A stretch of DNA of 64,000 bases from Nocardioides sambongensis (GCF_006494815.1 NZ_CP041091.1:3610501-3674500), one strand, 5' to 3'; shown: positions 16,498 to 27,922, counted from the stretch's first letter. Notes: generated from the letters alone by a model not told the origin. Made by a program: numbers and translations.

Positions 16498-17772
16498 CTA
16501 TCTCCGTCGGTGGTATCTGCGGTCGCCGTTGGGGAGTCGGGTGGTGGTGTAGGTGGGGTCGTGTTCGCGGTGGTGGTGGAAGGAGCAGAGGAGTAGGCCG
16601 TCGGCGAGGTCGGTGCGGCCGCCTTTCGACCAGGGGTTGAGATGATGGGCTTCGCACCACCGTGCGGGGATGGTGCAGCCTTCGGCGCGGCAGGTCTTGT
16701 CCCGGAGTCGTAGTGCGGTGCGTTGGGCTGTGGTGAACAGCCGGCGGGATCTGCCGAGGTCGAGGATCTCGGACTTGCCGCCGAGGACGGCGGGAAGGAT
16801 CTTGGCGGTGCAGGCCAGCCGTCGGGCATGGGCGGCGCTGATCCGCTGCTCCCCGTCGGTGTCGTGGCTGGGGTCGAGCAGCCCGGCCGTGCCGAGGTCG
16901 CGGGTGAGCTGGGTGTGGTCGATGGTGACGACCACGCTGGTCGCGTCCCCACCGTGGTCGGGCAACTGGGTCGGGTCGAGGTGCTCCAGGAGTGTCCCGA
17001 ACGCGAGGCCGCGGGCGTGGTGCTGCGGCAGACGCTCCGACCCAGGGTCTTGGTGGCGCGGTGAGGTGAACGCATCCAAGTAGGTCGCCAACCGGCCAGC
17101 GACCGGGTCGGCCACGAGGGCGGTGATCCGGGTCAGCCCGTCCCCCAGCGACCGGATCCGCAGGCTGGTCTTCGCAGTGGCCGCGGCCTCCAATGCGGCG
17201 AGGCGTTTGGCGTCTTCCTCCTCGGCGATCTCGGGAGCGACCACGTCGAGGATCCGGTCCGCGAGGCGGCGTAGCTCTTTCGGACCGAACCCACCCTCGG
17301 GCATCCCGGGCCTGTCGCCGGTGCCGTACGCCACCAGATCGGTCTCGGCCCGCCGCCGCGCGTCCGCGTCGATCCGGGCCGGCAGGGCGTCCAGGCCGGT
17401 GGTGATCACCCGGGCCTGCTCCAACGACAGCGCACCGCGGGCCATCGCTGCCCCCACCCGCGGCCAAGACCGGTCGATCGAGGTGGCGACCTTCGACTCC
17501 GACCGCAACCGGCCGGGATCGGCGCCGGTCCGCAACGCCACCCAGCCCGCGACATCCCGCGCCCCATGGGTCGAGGCGACATCAGCCGACGCGACCAGGA
17601 CCCGCATCCGCAGCTCGACGACCTGCGCCTCGAGCGCCACCAACCCCCTCAACAGTTCTTCCCGTTCGGGCATCGCGAGGAACCCGGGCTGACGCTCCGC
17701 GACCTCACCCAGCGCGTCTCGGCACGCCGCGACTGCCTCGCCCAGCGGGGTGCGGGTGCCGGTCAGCGACAT
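16498..17772 (-). CDS. DUF222 / HNH endonuclease (13E12-repeat family)
   Basis: A 424-residue protein. Residues 1-300 form the helical DUF222 (13E12) domain, and the C-terminus holds an HNH nuclease with CRAEGCTIPARWCEAHHLNPWSKGG and LLCSFHHHREHD, giving zinc cysteines and the catalytic His-Asn-His pattern. Such genes are abundant, multi-copy and LexA-controlled in actinobacteria. Their DNA target and role are unknown. ATG 17772 is preferred because GGAAGG lies 8 nt upstream; a frame to 17829 exists but runs through non-coding 13-bp repeats. A near-perfect SOS box lies about 100 bp upstream. Confidence 0.9.
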   Translation of the reverse strand: MSLTGTRTPLGEAVAACRDALGEVAERQPGFLAMPEREELLRGLVALEAQVVELRMRVLVASADVASTHGARDVAGWVALRTGADPGRLRSESKVATSIDRSWPRVGAAMARGALSLEQARVITTGLDALPARIDADARRRAETDLVAYGTGDRPGMPEGGFGPKELRRLADRILDVVAPEIAEEEDAKRLAALEAAATAKTSLRIRSLGDGLTRITALVADPVAGRLATYLDAFTSPRHQDPGSERLPQHHARGLAFGTLLEHLDPTQLPDHGGDATSVVVTIDHTQLTRDLGTAGLLDPSHDTDGEQRISAAHARRLACTAKILPAVLGGKSEILDLGRSRRLFTTAQRTALRLRDKTCRAEGCTIPARWCEAHHLNPWSKGGRTDLADGLLLCSFHHHREHDPTYTTTRLPNGDRRYHRRR

Positions 17773-17784
17773 CGGGAGAACCTT

Positions 17785-17823
17785 CCGAGAGGTGGTTCCG
17801 AGAGGTGGTTCCGAGAGGTGGTT
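17785..17823. repeat. Three tandem 13-bp units in the HNH leader
   Basis: CCGAGAGGTGGTT is repeated three times without gaps immediately upstream of the DUF222/HNH start codon. Thirteen is not a multiple of three, which argues that the stretch is untranslated leader. Each unit contains AACCACCTC on the minus strand. Confidence 0.9.
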
Positions 17824-17870
17824 TCGCACGGCCTCCGAGTGGCCGCGCGGTACCCCGATTCTATCGCTGT

Positions 17871-17886
17871 TCGAACGTATGTTCTA
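17871..17886. promoter_or_regulatory. LexA (SOS) box of the HNH gene
   Basis: TCGAAC-GTAT-GTTCTA matches the mycobacterial SOS box TCGAAC-N4-GTTCGA at 11 of 12 arm positions. It lies 99 bp upstream of the DUF222/HNH ATG on the minus strand, in the 331-bp gap to the TetR gene. In M. tuberculosis several 13E12-family genes have LexA boxes, so DNA-damage induction of this gene is likely. Confidence 0.82.
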
Positions 17887-18059
17887 GGCCCTTGTGCGGC
17901 CCCGCGCACTCCTGTGGAGACACTGTTCGTGCAGGTCAGGCTGTGAATCGAGACTGGGCCGGGCCGTGACTTGTGGTGGCTCGTGAGGCTCGCGAGGCGG
18001 TGCGCAGGGGTGCGCGCCTCGCCCGCCACGCCGTACCCTCGCCTGCGCCCTGAGATTTA

Positions 18060-18079
18060 CAGACAGGCTTGACTGTTTG
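18060..18079. promoter_or_regulatory. Candidate operator of the acyl-CoA operon
   Basis: CAGACAG-GCTTGA-CTGTTTG is a 6-of-7 dyad that overlaps a -35-like TTGACT. It is 24 bp upstream of the TetR start codon and is a plausible autoregulatory site controlling the whole 18104-27922 operon. Confidence 0.55.
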
Positions 18080-18103
18080 TTTATGGAGGGCCACCATGAC
18101 GCC

Positions 18104-18784
18104 ATGGCCGTCAGCACCCGTGTCCCCCAAGGGGAGCGTTCCCGGGCGATGCGGGAGCGGCTGCTCGAGGCCACCGTGGAGCTGCTCGTCGAGAAGGGCT
18201 TCAGCGGCACCAGCACCACCCTGGTGTCCGAGCGGGCAGGGGTCAGCCGCGGCGCCCAGCTGCACCACTTCCCGACCAAGAACGCCCTGGTCGTGGCGGC
18301 GGTCGAGCACCTCACCGAGATCCGTGGCAGCGACCTCGAGCGCGCCGCCGCCGAACTGCCGGCCGGCGAGCACCGCACGGTCGCCGTGCTGGAGATGCTC
18401 GGCGACCACTTCGCCTCCCCGGTCTTCACCGCCGCCCTCGAGCTGTGGGTGGCGGCCCGCACCGACCCCGCGCTGCTCGAGGCGGTCGCCCCGCTGGAGC
18501 AGCGCGTCGGCCGGGAGACGCACCGGCTCACCGTGGAGCTGCTCGGGGTCGACGAGTCGCGCCCGGGCGCCCGCGAGCTGGTCCAGGCCACCCTCGACCT
18601 GGTCCGCGGACTCGGCCTGGCCAACACGCTGGGCGACGACACCCGCCGCCGTCGCCGGATCCTCGCCCAGTGGGGCGACACCCTGGACGCGGCGCTGCTC
18701 CCAGCCCCCGCACCGTCACTCTCACCAGCACCAGCACCAGCACCAGCACCGACCCGCCCCCGCACCTCCAAGGAGTCCCGATGA
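18104..18784 (+). CDS. TetR-family regulator heading the acyl-CoA operon
   Basis: A 226-residue TetR protein. The helix-turn-helix region is MRERLLEATVELLVEKG followed by LVSERAGVSRGAQLHHFPTK, the classic pattern. The C-terminus carries a low-complexity SPAPAPAPAPT tail made by CACCAG repeats (18722-18750). ATG 18104 is used; an in-frame ATG at 18083 is possible. GGAGGG at 18085-18090 is rather far upstream. The stop overlaps the next gene by 4 bp (ATGA), so it is co-transcribed with the catabolic genes it presumably represses. The inducer is likely an acyl-CoA of the pathway. Confidence 0.9.
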   Translation: MAVSTRVPQGERSRAMRERLLEATVELLVEKGFSGTSTTLVSERAGVSRGAQLHHFPTKNALVVAAVEHLTEIRGSDLERAAAELPAGEHRTVAVLEMLGDHFASPVFTAALELWVAARTDPALLEAVAPLEQRVGRETHRLTVELLGVDESRPGARELVQATLDLVRGLGLANTLGDDTRRRRRILAQWGDTLDAALLPAPAPSLSPAPAPAPAPTRPRTSKESR

Positions 18785-19590
18785 GCGTCCTCGAAGGCGT
18801 GCTCGCCGATCTCACCGCCGAGGGCGACCGGCTGCGCGCCGTCGTCGCCGAGCGCGACGCCGCGACCTGGTCCACCGACACTCCGGCCGCAGGCTGGACG
18901 ATCGCCACCCAGATCGCCCATCTCGCCTGGACCGACGAGGTCGCCGTCCTCGCCGCCGGCGCGCACACCCCCGACGGGAAGGAGGCCTGGGACCGGGTCG
19001 TCCTCGCCGCGATCGAGGATCCCACGGGCTATGTCGACGCCTGCGCGCTCGAGGTCGCCGAGCTGGCGCCGGCCGATCTCCTGGTCCGGTGGGACATCGC
19101 GCGCGGCGCACTGGCCGACGCGCTGCGTGCCGTGCCGGAGGGGCAGCGGATGCCCTGGTTCGGACCACCGATGTCGCCCACCTCGATGGCCACCGCGCGG
19201 TTCATGGAGACCTGGGCGCATGCCCTTGACGTCGACGCCGCCCTCGGCCTCACCGTCGAGCCCACCGACCGGATCCGGCACGTCGCCCACATCGGCGTGC
19301 GCACCCGGGACTTCGCCTTCGGCAACCACGGGCTCACCCCGCCCGCCGAGGCGTTCCGGATCGAGCTCGTCGCGCCGTCGGGCGAGGTGTGGGCCTGGGG
19401 ACCGGACGACGCGGCGCAGCGGGTGAGCGGGTCGGCGTACGACTTCTGCTCACTGGTCACCCAACGGGTGCACCGTGACGACACCGCGCTGGTCGCGGTC
19501 GGGGAGGACGCCGAGCAGTGGCTGCGGATCGCGCAGGCGTTCGCCGGGCCTGCCGGCGGCGGTCGCGAGGCGACGGGGGCCTCGTCATGA
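18781..19590 (+). CDS. TIGR03084-family metal-binding protein (mycothiol isomerase-like)
   Basis: A 269-residue protein of the DinB / mycothiol-dependent maleylpyruvate-isomerase fold. The N-terminal half has GWTIATQIAHLAWTD and METWAHALDVDAALG, with the three His positions expected to bind a metal. The C-terminal domain follows at about residue 160. TIGR03084 proteins are actinobacterial and of unknown substrate. They recur beside AtuA-like and acyl-CoA carboxylase genes, as here. Both gene borders are 4-bp ATGA overlaps (with TetR and with the AtuA-like gene), which shows tight coupling. Confidence 0.88.
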   Translation: MSVLEGVLADLTAEGDRLRAVVAERDAATWSTDTPAAGWTIATQIAHLAWTDEVAVLAAGAHTPDGKEAWDRVVLAAIEDPTGYVDACALEVAELAPADLLVRWDIARGALADALRAVPEGQRMPWFGPPMSPTSMATARFMETWAHALDVDAALGLTVEPTDRIRHVAHIGVRTRDFAFGNHGLTPPAEAFRIELVAPSGEVWAWGPDDAAQRVSGSAYDFCSLVTQRVHRDDTALVAVGEDAEQWLRIAQAFAGPAGGGREATGASS

Positions 19591-21325
19591 GCGCGGTCCG
19601 GATCGGCAACTGCTCCGGGTTCTACGGCGACCGGCTCTCCGCGCTCCGCGAGCAGCTGGACGGCGGCGAGCTCGACGTGATCACCGGGGACTACCTCGCC
19701 GAGCTGACCATGCTGATCCTGGGCAAGGACACGATGCGCGATCCTGAGCTGGGCTACGCGCGCACCTTCCTGCGCCAGCTGGAGGAGAGCCTGGGCACCG
19801 CGGTGGAGCGGGGCGTCCGGATCGTCACCAACGCCGGCGGGCTGAACCCGGCAGGGATGGCCGCGAAGGTCCGCGAGCTCGCCTCCGGGCTGGGTCTCGA
19901 CGTCGCGGTCGCCCACGTCGAGGGCGACGACCTGCGCGGCAGCGGCCTCTACGACGACGCCCTCACCGCGAACGCCTACCTCGGCGGGTTCGGCATCGCC
20001 GCCGCGCTCGCGGGCGGCGCCGACGTGGTGGTCACCGGCCGGGTCACCGACGCCTCGGTGGTGGTCGGACCGGCGATCGCCCACCACGGGTGGACGCCCG
20101 CCGACCACGACCAGCTCGCCGGTGCGGTGGTCGCCGGCCACGTCATCGAGTGCGGCACCCAGGCCACCGGCGGCAACTTCTCCGGGTTCCGCCGGCTCTT
20201 CCGTGACGGCCGGCCGATGGGCCGACCGCTCGGCTTCCCGATCGCCGAGATCAACGCCGACGGTTCCAGCATCATCACCAAGCACGCGGAGACCGGCGGC
20301 GCGGTCACCCTCGACACCGTCACCGCCCAGCTGCTCTACGAGATCCAGTCCACGCGCTACCTCAACCCGGACGTCACCACCCGCCTGGACTCGATCCGGC
20401 TGCGCGAGATCAGCCGGGACCGGATCGAGATCGCCGGCGTCACCGGCGCGCCGCCGCCGCGTCGGCTGAAGGTCGCGGTGAACACCCTGGGCGGGTTCCG
20501 CAACGCGTGCGAGTTCGTGCTCACCGGGCTGGACATCGAGGCCAAGGCGGACTGGGTGCGCGGCCAGCTCGAGCCGCACCTGCGGGCCGCCGAGGTCTCC
20601 TGGAGCCTGGCCGGCCCGCACGGCCTGGACGCCGAGACCGAGGAGGGCGCCTCGGTGCTGCTCCGGTGCACGGTCAAGGACCCGAGGCGGATCCGGTGGG
20701 CAAGGCGTTCACCGGTCCGCTGGTCGAGCTGGCGCTGGCCTCCTACCCCGGCTTCACGATGACCTCGCCTCCCGGCAAGCCCTCCCCCTACGGCGTCTAC
20801 CGACCCGAGTACGTCGACCGCGACCGGGTCACCCACACCGTGGTGCACGACGACGGGCGGCGGGAGACCGTGCCGGACCCGGGGACCTACGTGGAGGACG
20901 TCGACCCCGACGAGCTCGACCCGGACCTCGGGCGGCGGCCTTCGCCGTACCCGGCCCCGGCGGACACGATCACCCGCCGGATGCCGCTCGGCACCTTCGT
21001 GCACGCCCGCTCCGGGGACAAGGGTGGCGACGCCAACATCGGCCTGTGGGTGGCCCGGGACAGCGACGCCCCGGAGAAGTACGAGGCGCGGGTGACCTGG
21101 CTGGCCAAGCTGCTCAGCCGACGCAAGGTGCGCGAGCTCGTGCCCGAGGCGGCCGACCTCGACATCGACGTCTACCTGTTGCCCAACCTGGGCGCGGTCA
21201 ACGTGGTGATCCACGGGCTGCTCGGCGACGGCGTGGCCGCCTCCACCCGCTTCGACCCGCAGGCGAAGGGACTCGGCGAGTGGGTGCGGAGCCGGTCGGT
21301 GCACATCCAGGAGGACCTGGTGTGA
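19587..21325 (+). pseudogene. AtuA-like (DUF1446) acyclic-terpene-utilisation protein, single frameshift
   Basis: The frame from ATG 19587 encodes the DUF1446 domain (IGNCSGFYGDR at the start, then TNAGGLNPAGMA and VVTGRVTDASVVVGPA). It breaks at about 20685 after LLRCTVKDP. The next frame continues EADPVGKAFTGPLVELALASYPG and ends at 21325 with the small swivel-like C-terminal domain (HARSGDKGGDANIGL). One G missing between 20685 and 20686 explains the shift. Restored, the protein has about 579 residues. AtuA is needed for citronellol/geraniol degradation in Pseudomonas, but its reaction is not established. It may be an assembly error, since the rest of the operon looks intact. Confidence 0.85.
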
Positions 21326-21358
21326 GTCGCTCCTCCCGCGGGGCCGGCGCACCGGACC

Positions 21359-21420
21359 GAGCCCCATTCGAAATGGCTGGGAATTCGCCGAAATCACGAC
21401 CAATCGGAATGGGGCGCGCC
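21359..21420. repeat. 62-bp palindromic element, copy 2
   Basis: Arms GCCCCATTCGAAATGG and CCAATCGGAATGGGGC surround a core with AATTCGCCGAAAT. It starts 33 bp after the AtuA-like stop and ends 29 bp before the next start codon, inside the operon. Its orientation matches copy 1. Confidence 0.85.
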
Positions 21421-21449
21421 GACCACGGCGACCACCGGAGGGACGCACG

Positions 21450-22607
21450 ATGACGACGTCGAGCTGGGACCGGGTCTGGAACGAGGACCGCCGGGCCCTC
21501 AAGGCCGCCGCCACCGCGTTCGCCGAGCGGGAGATCATCCCCGGGCTCGCCGAGTGGGAAGAGGCGGGTGAGCTGCCCCGCAGCCTCACCGCGGCCGCCG
21601 CGAAGGCGGGGATGCTCAGCGCCGGCTACCCCGAGGAGGTCGGCGGGGACGGGGGCGACCTGCTCGACGCCTGCGCTCTGCAGGAGGGACTCATGGCGGC
21701 CGGGGCCTCGGGCGGGCTGATGGCCTCGCTCTACACCCACGGCATCGCGGTGCCGCACATGGTCGCGCACGGGTCGCCGTACCTGATCGACCGGTTCGTG
21801 CGGCCGACCCTGGCCGGCGACCTGATCGGCAGCCTCGGCATCACCGAGCCCGGCGGCGGCTCCGACGTCGCCGGGATCACCACCCGGGCGGTGCGCGACG
21901 GCGACCACTGGGTGATCAACGGCGCGAAGACGTTCATCACCTCCGCGGTGCGCGGCGACTACGTGGTCACCGCCTGCCGCACCGGTGAGGAGGGCCACGC
22001 CGGCATCTCGCTGATCGTGGTGGAGAAGGGCACGCCCGGCTTCTCGGTCTCCCGCGCCCTGCCCAAGATGGGCTGGCACTGCTCCGACACCGCCGAGCTC
22101 GCGTACGACGACGTGCGGGTGCCGATCGAGAACCTGGTCGGCGCCGCGGACCAGGGCTTCTACTACATCGCCGAGCAGTTCGTGGTGGAGCGGATCTTCC
22201 TCGCGCTGATGGGCTACGGGCACGCGCTGCGCTGCCTGGAGCTCGCCGCCGGCTACGCCCGCGAGCGGGAGACCTTCGGCAAGCCGCTGAACAAGAACCA
22301 GGTGGTCCGGGCCAAGCTGGTCGAGATGCACCGGCAGGTCGAGCTGGCCCGGATGTACACGCTCGACGTCGCCGCGCGCCACGTCGCCGGCGAGACCGTG
22401 ATCGCCGAGGCCTGCCTGGCCAAGCAGACCGCCGTCGACACCGCCGTCGACGTCAGCAACGAGGCGGTGCAGCTCTTCGGCGGCGCCGGCTACCTGCGCG
22501 GCACCGAGGTGGAGCGGCACTACCGCGACGCCCGGCTGCTGCCGATCGGGGGTGGCGCCACCGAGGTGCTCACCGACCTCGCGGCCCGCCTGCTCGGCTA
22601 CGCGTGA
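21450..22607 (+). CDS. Acyl-CoA dehydrogenase (first)
   Basis: A 385-residue flavoprotein. It shows the family motifs LGITEPGGGSDVAGITTRA (FAD/substrate loop) and QLFGGAGYLRGTEVERHYRDAR (C-terminal FAD contact), with the usual N-terminal, beta-barrel and C-terminal helical domains. It would introduce the alpha-beta double bond into an acyl-CoA, perhaps citronellyl-CoA or a branched-chain substrate. The position of the base glutamate is not certain by eye. It lies between the AtuA-like and SRPBCC genes in the same operon, after palindromic element copy 2. The ATG is preceded by GGAGGG. Confidence 0.92.
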   Translation: MTTSSWDRVWNEDRRALKAAATAFAEREIIPGLAEWEEAGELPRSLTAAAAKAGMLSAGYPEEVGGDGGDLLDACALQEGLMAAGASGGLMASLYTHGIAVPHMVAHGSPYLIDRFVRPTLAGDLIGSLGITEPGGGSDVAGITTRAVRDGDHWVINGAKTFITSAVRGDYVVTACRTGEEGHAGISLIVVEKGTPGFSVSRALPKMGWHCSDTAELAYDDVRVPIENLVGAADQGFYYIAEQFVVERIFLALMGYGHALRCLELAAGYARERETFGKPLNKNQVVRAKLVEMHRQVELARMYTLDVAARHVAGETVIAEACLAKQTAVDTAVDVSNEAVQLFGGAGYLRGTEVERHYRDARLLPIGGGATEVLTDLAARLLGYA

Positions 22608-22638
22608 GACCCCGGAACCGAGATCGAGGGAGGAACGG

Positions 22639-23124
22639 ATGGCACTGCTCAAGCCACTGACCGGCGAGGTCAGCGTGCAGATGCGCGCCACACCGGCGCA
22701 GGTGTGGGACCTGGTCAGCGACGTGACCCGGATCGGGGAGTTCTCCCCGGAGACCTTCGAGGCCCGCTGGACCCACGGATCGACCGGTCCGGAGCCTGGC
22801 GCACGGTTCAAGGGGCACGTGAAGCGCAACGGCGTCGGCCCCGTCTACTGGACGCCGTGCACGGTCACCCGCGCGGTGCCGGAGCGGGAGTTCGAGTTCT
22901 CCGTCGGCAACGACGCGAACCCGATCAACACCTGGGGCTACCGGATCGAGGAGGCCGACGGCGGCTCCCGGGTCACGGAGTACTTCAAGCTCAGCCCGGT
23001 CTGGTACATCCGCCTCTACTGGACGCTCCTCGGCCCGCTGCGCGCTCGCACCAACGAGCGCGGCATGCGCACCACCCTGGACCGGATGAAGGCCGTCGTC
23101 GAGGCCGAGGAGGGGACCCGGTGA
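22639..23124 (+). CDS. SRPBCC / polyketide-cyclase-like protein
   Basis: A 161-residue START-like protein: VSVQMRATPAQVWDLVSDVTRIGEFSPE at the start, a central FEFSVGN strand, GSRVTEYFKL, and a long C-terminal helix. The fold makes a hydrophobic cavity and usually binds or shields small lipophilic compounds. No catalytic set is visible. The ATG follows GGGAGGAA. Its stop overlaps the carboxylase beta gene by 4 bp (GTGA), so it is translated with the carboxylase and may handle its substrate, which is inference. Confidence 0.88.
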   Translation: MALLKPLTGEVSVQMRATPAQVWDLVSDVTRIGEFSPETFEARWTHGSTGPEPGARFKGHVKRNGVGPVYWTPCTVTRAVPEREFEFSVGNDANPINTWGYRIEEADGGSRVTEYFKLSPVWYIRLYWTLLGPLRARTNERGMRTTLDRMKAVVEAEEGTR

Positions 23125-24731
23125 GCACGACCGAGACGACCGAGACCGAGCAGCCGGCCCCCGAGGAGACCCGGCGCTCGGCGATGCTCGCCAAGATCGA
23201 GGACCTGCGGGCCGAGCAGGACAAGGCCGTCCGGGCCGGCGGCAAGTACATCGCCCGGCACACCGAGCGCGGCAAGCTCACCGCACGGGAGCGGATCGAC
23301 CTGCTGGTCGACGAGGGCTCGGCGTTCCTGGAGCTGATGCCGCTGGCCGGCTGGGGCAGCGACTTCGCCGTCGGCGCGAGCCTGGTCACCGGGATCGGCG
23401 TGGTCGAGGGCGTGGAGTGCATGATCGTGGCCAACGACCCGACGGTGAAGGGCGGAGCGCTCAACCCGTGGTCGGTGAAGAAGTCGTTCCGGGCCGCGGA
23501 GATCGCGGAGAAGAACGGCCTGGTGACGATCAACCTCACCGAGTCCGGCGGCGCGGACCTGCCCACCCAGAAGGAGATCTTCATCCCCGGCGGCCGCGGC
23601 TTCCGCGACCTCACCCGGGCCAGCGCCCGCAAGCAGCCGACCGTCTCGGTGGTCTTCGGCAACTGCACCGCCGGCGGCGCCTACGTGCCCGGCATGAGCG
23701 ACTACGTGATCATGGTCGCCGAGCAGGCCAAGGTCTTCCTGGCCGGCCCGCCGCTGGTGAAGATGGCCACCGGTGAGGAGACCGACGACGAGAGCCTCGG
23801 CGGCGCCGAGATGCACGCCCGCGTCTCCGGCTCGGCCGACTTCCTCGCCGTCGACGAGCACGACGCGCTCCGGCTGGCCCGCCGTACCGTCGCCCGGCTG
23901 AACTGGCGCAAGGCCGTCCCCGAGCCCACCGGGTACGCCGAGCCCGACCTGGACCCCGAGGACCTGCTCGACCTGATCCCGACCGACCTCAAGGAGCCGT
24001 TCGACCCGCGGGAGGCGATCCTCCGCATCGTCGACGGCTCCGGGCCGGGCAACGAGGTCCCGTTCGACGAGTTCAAGCCGCTCTACGGCAGTGCCCTCTG
24101 CGTCGGCTGGGCCCGGCTGCACGGTCGTCCGATCGGCATCCTGGCCAACGCGCGCGGGGTGCTGATGAGCCAGGAGGCGCAGAAGGCGGCGCAGTTCATC
24201 CAGCTGGCCAACCAGAAGGACACCCCGCTGCTGTTCCTGCACAACACCACCGGTTACATGGTCGGCAAGGAGTACGAGCAGGGCGGGATCATCAAGCACG
24301 GCGCGATGATGATCAACGCGGTGTCCAACTCGACGGTGCCGCACCTGACGGTGATCATGGGGGCCTCCTACGGCGCCGGCAACTACGGCATGAACGGCCG
24401 TGCCTACGACCCGCGGTTCCTCTTCACCTGGCCCAGCGCGAAGTCCTCGGTGATGGGGCCGGCCCAGCTGGCCGGGGTGCTGGAGATCGTCGCCCGCCAG
24501 TCCGCGGAGTCGAAGGGACAGCCGTTCGACGCCGCCGCCTTCGCCCCGACCAAGGAGATGGTCGAGCAGATGATCGAGGAGCAGTCACTGCCGTACGTCC
24601 TCTCCGGGATGGTCTACGACGACGGCGTGATCGACCCCCGGGACACCCGGACGGTGCTCGGCATCTGCCTCTCCGCGATCGACACCCAGCCGACCGAGGG
24701 CGCCATGAACTTCGGCGTCTTCCGCCTCTAG
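23121..24731 (+). CDS. Acyl-CoA carboxylase, carboxyltransferase (beta) subunit
   Basis: A 536-residue carboxyltransferase. The N-terminal half has KLTARERIDLLVDEGS and FGNCTAGGAYVPGMSDY, and the C-terminal half FLHNTTGYMVGKEYEQGGI and MGASYGAGNYGMNGRAY, the paired oxyanion-hole regions of the crotonase-like halves. It transfers CO2 from biotin to an enoyl- or acyl-CoA. MCC/GCC-type members have this length. The GTG start overlaps the SRPBCC gene by 4 bp, and the biotin-carrying alpha subunit follows 9 bp downstream. Context (AtuA-like gene, two dehydrogenases) favours geranyl-CoA or methylcrotonyl-CoA over propionyl-CoA, but specificity cannot be read directly. Confidence 0.94.
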   Translation: MSTTETTETEQPAPEETRRSAMLAKIEDLRAEQDKAVRAGGKYIARHTERGKLTARERIDLLVDEGSAFLELMPLAGWGSDFAVGASLVTGIGVVEGVECMIVANDPTVKGGALNPWSVKKSFRAAEIAEKNGLVTINLTESGGADLPTQKEIFIPGGRGFRDLTRASARKQPTVSVVFGNCTAGGAYVPGMSDYVIMVAEQAKVFLAGPPLVKMATGEETDDESLGGAEMHARVSGSADFLAVDEHDALRLARRTVARLNWRKAVPEPTGYAEPDLDPEDLLDLIPTDLKEPFDPREAILRIVDGSGPGNEVPFDEFKPLYGSALCVGWARLHGRPIGILANARGVLMSQEAQKAAQFIQLANQKDTPLLFLHNTTGYMVGKEYEQGGIIKHGAMMINAVSNSTVPHLTVIMGASYGAGNYGMNGRAYDPRFLFTWPSAKSSVMGPAQLAGVLEIVARQSAESKGQPFDAAAFAPTKEMVEQMIEEQSLPYVLSGMVYDDGVIDPRDTRTVLGICLSAIDTQPTEGAMNFGVFRL

Positions 24732-24740
24732 GAGCCAGCG

Positions 24741-26737
<1,997 letters not shown>

Positions 26738-26741
<4 letters not shown>

Positions 26742-27922
26742 GCGAGACCGTCACCGCCTTCAGCGAGCCCGAGGAGCGGGCCGCGCTCCGCGAGGCGGTC
26801 GCCCGGCTGGCCGCGAAGTACGGCCGGGAGTACGTCGAGAAGCAGGCCCGCGAGGGCGCCAAGATGACCGACATGTGGCTCGAGATGGGCCGCCACGGCT
26901 TCCTCGGCGTGAACATCGCCGAGGAGTACGGCGGGGGCGGCGGCGGCATGGCCGACCTGGCTGCCGTGCTCGAGGAGTGCGCGGCGGCGGGGGCCCCGCT
27001 GCTGATGATGGTGGTCTCGCCGGCGATCTGCGGCTCGATCATCGCCCGTTGCGGCACCGACGAGCAGCGGAGGCGGTGGCTGCCCGGGATCGCCGACGGC
27101 ACCCACCTGATGGCGTTCGGCATCACCGAGGCCGACGCCGGGTCCAACTCGCACCAGATCACCACCACTGCCACCCGGGACGGCGACGGCTGGGTGCTCA
27201 AGGGCCAGAAGACCTTCATCTCGGGCGTCGACGAGGCCCAGTCGGTGCTGGTCGTGGCGCGCACCGCGGACGAGCGGACCGGCAAGCTCAAGCCGGCCCT
27301 GTTCGTGATGCCCACCGACGCCGACGGCTTCACCCGCCAGGTGATCCCGATGTCGTGGCAGGCCCCGGAGAAGCAGTTCACCCTCTTCTTCGACGACGTA
27401 CGGCTCCCCGACGAGGCGCTGGTGGGCGGCGCCGACAACCCCGACGCCGGCCTGTGGCAGCTCTTCGCCGGCCTCAACCCGGAGCGGATCATGGGCGGCG
27501 CGTTCTCCTGCGGGATGGCCCGCTACGCGCTGGACAAGGCGGTGGCCTACGCGGGCCAGCGCTCGGTCTGGAAGGACCAGCCGATCGGCGCGCACCAGGG
27601 CATCGCCCACCCGCTGGCGAAGGTCAAGATCGAGCTCGAGCAGGCCCGTCTGCTGTGGCAGAAGGCCGCGGCGCTGTACGACGCCGGCGACGACATGGCC
27701 GCCGGGGAGTACGCCAACATGGCGAAGTACGCCGGCGGCGAGGTCGCCTGCAACGCCACCGACGTGGCGGTGCACACCCACGGCGGCAACGGCCTCACCC
27801 AGGAGTACGGGTTGGGCAACATGCTGGTCGCGGCCCGTCTCGGCCGGATCGCCCCGGTGAGCCGGGAGATGATCCTGAACTTCGTCGCGATGCACTCGCT
27901 GGGGTTGCCGAAGAGCTACTGA
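26738..27922 (+). CDS. Acyl-CoA dehydrogenase (second)
   Basis: A 394-residue acyl-CoA dehydrogenase with MAFGITEADAGSNSHQITTTA in the flavin/substrate loop and THGGNGLTQEYGLGNMLVAARLGRIAPVS near the C-terminus. ADxGSN in place of EPxxGSD marks a subfamily different from the 21450 paralogue, so the operon has two dehydrogenases for two steps or two substrates. The ATG overlaps the alpha-subunit stop by 4 bp. It is the last gene of the operon, and no strong hairpin follows. Confidence 0.92.

Noticed and set aside
17785..17823. The 13-bp repeats as a CRISPR fragment
   Set aside because: The units are adjacent without spacers, and too short. There are no cas genes in the window.
18722..18750. 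CACCAG microsatellite as a regulatory repeat
   Set aside because: It lies in frame in the TetR gene and encodes Pro-Ala repeats in a flexible tail. No regulatory meaning is visible.
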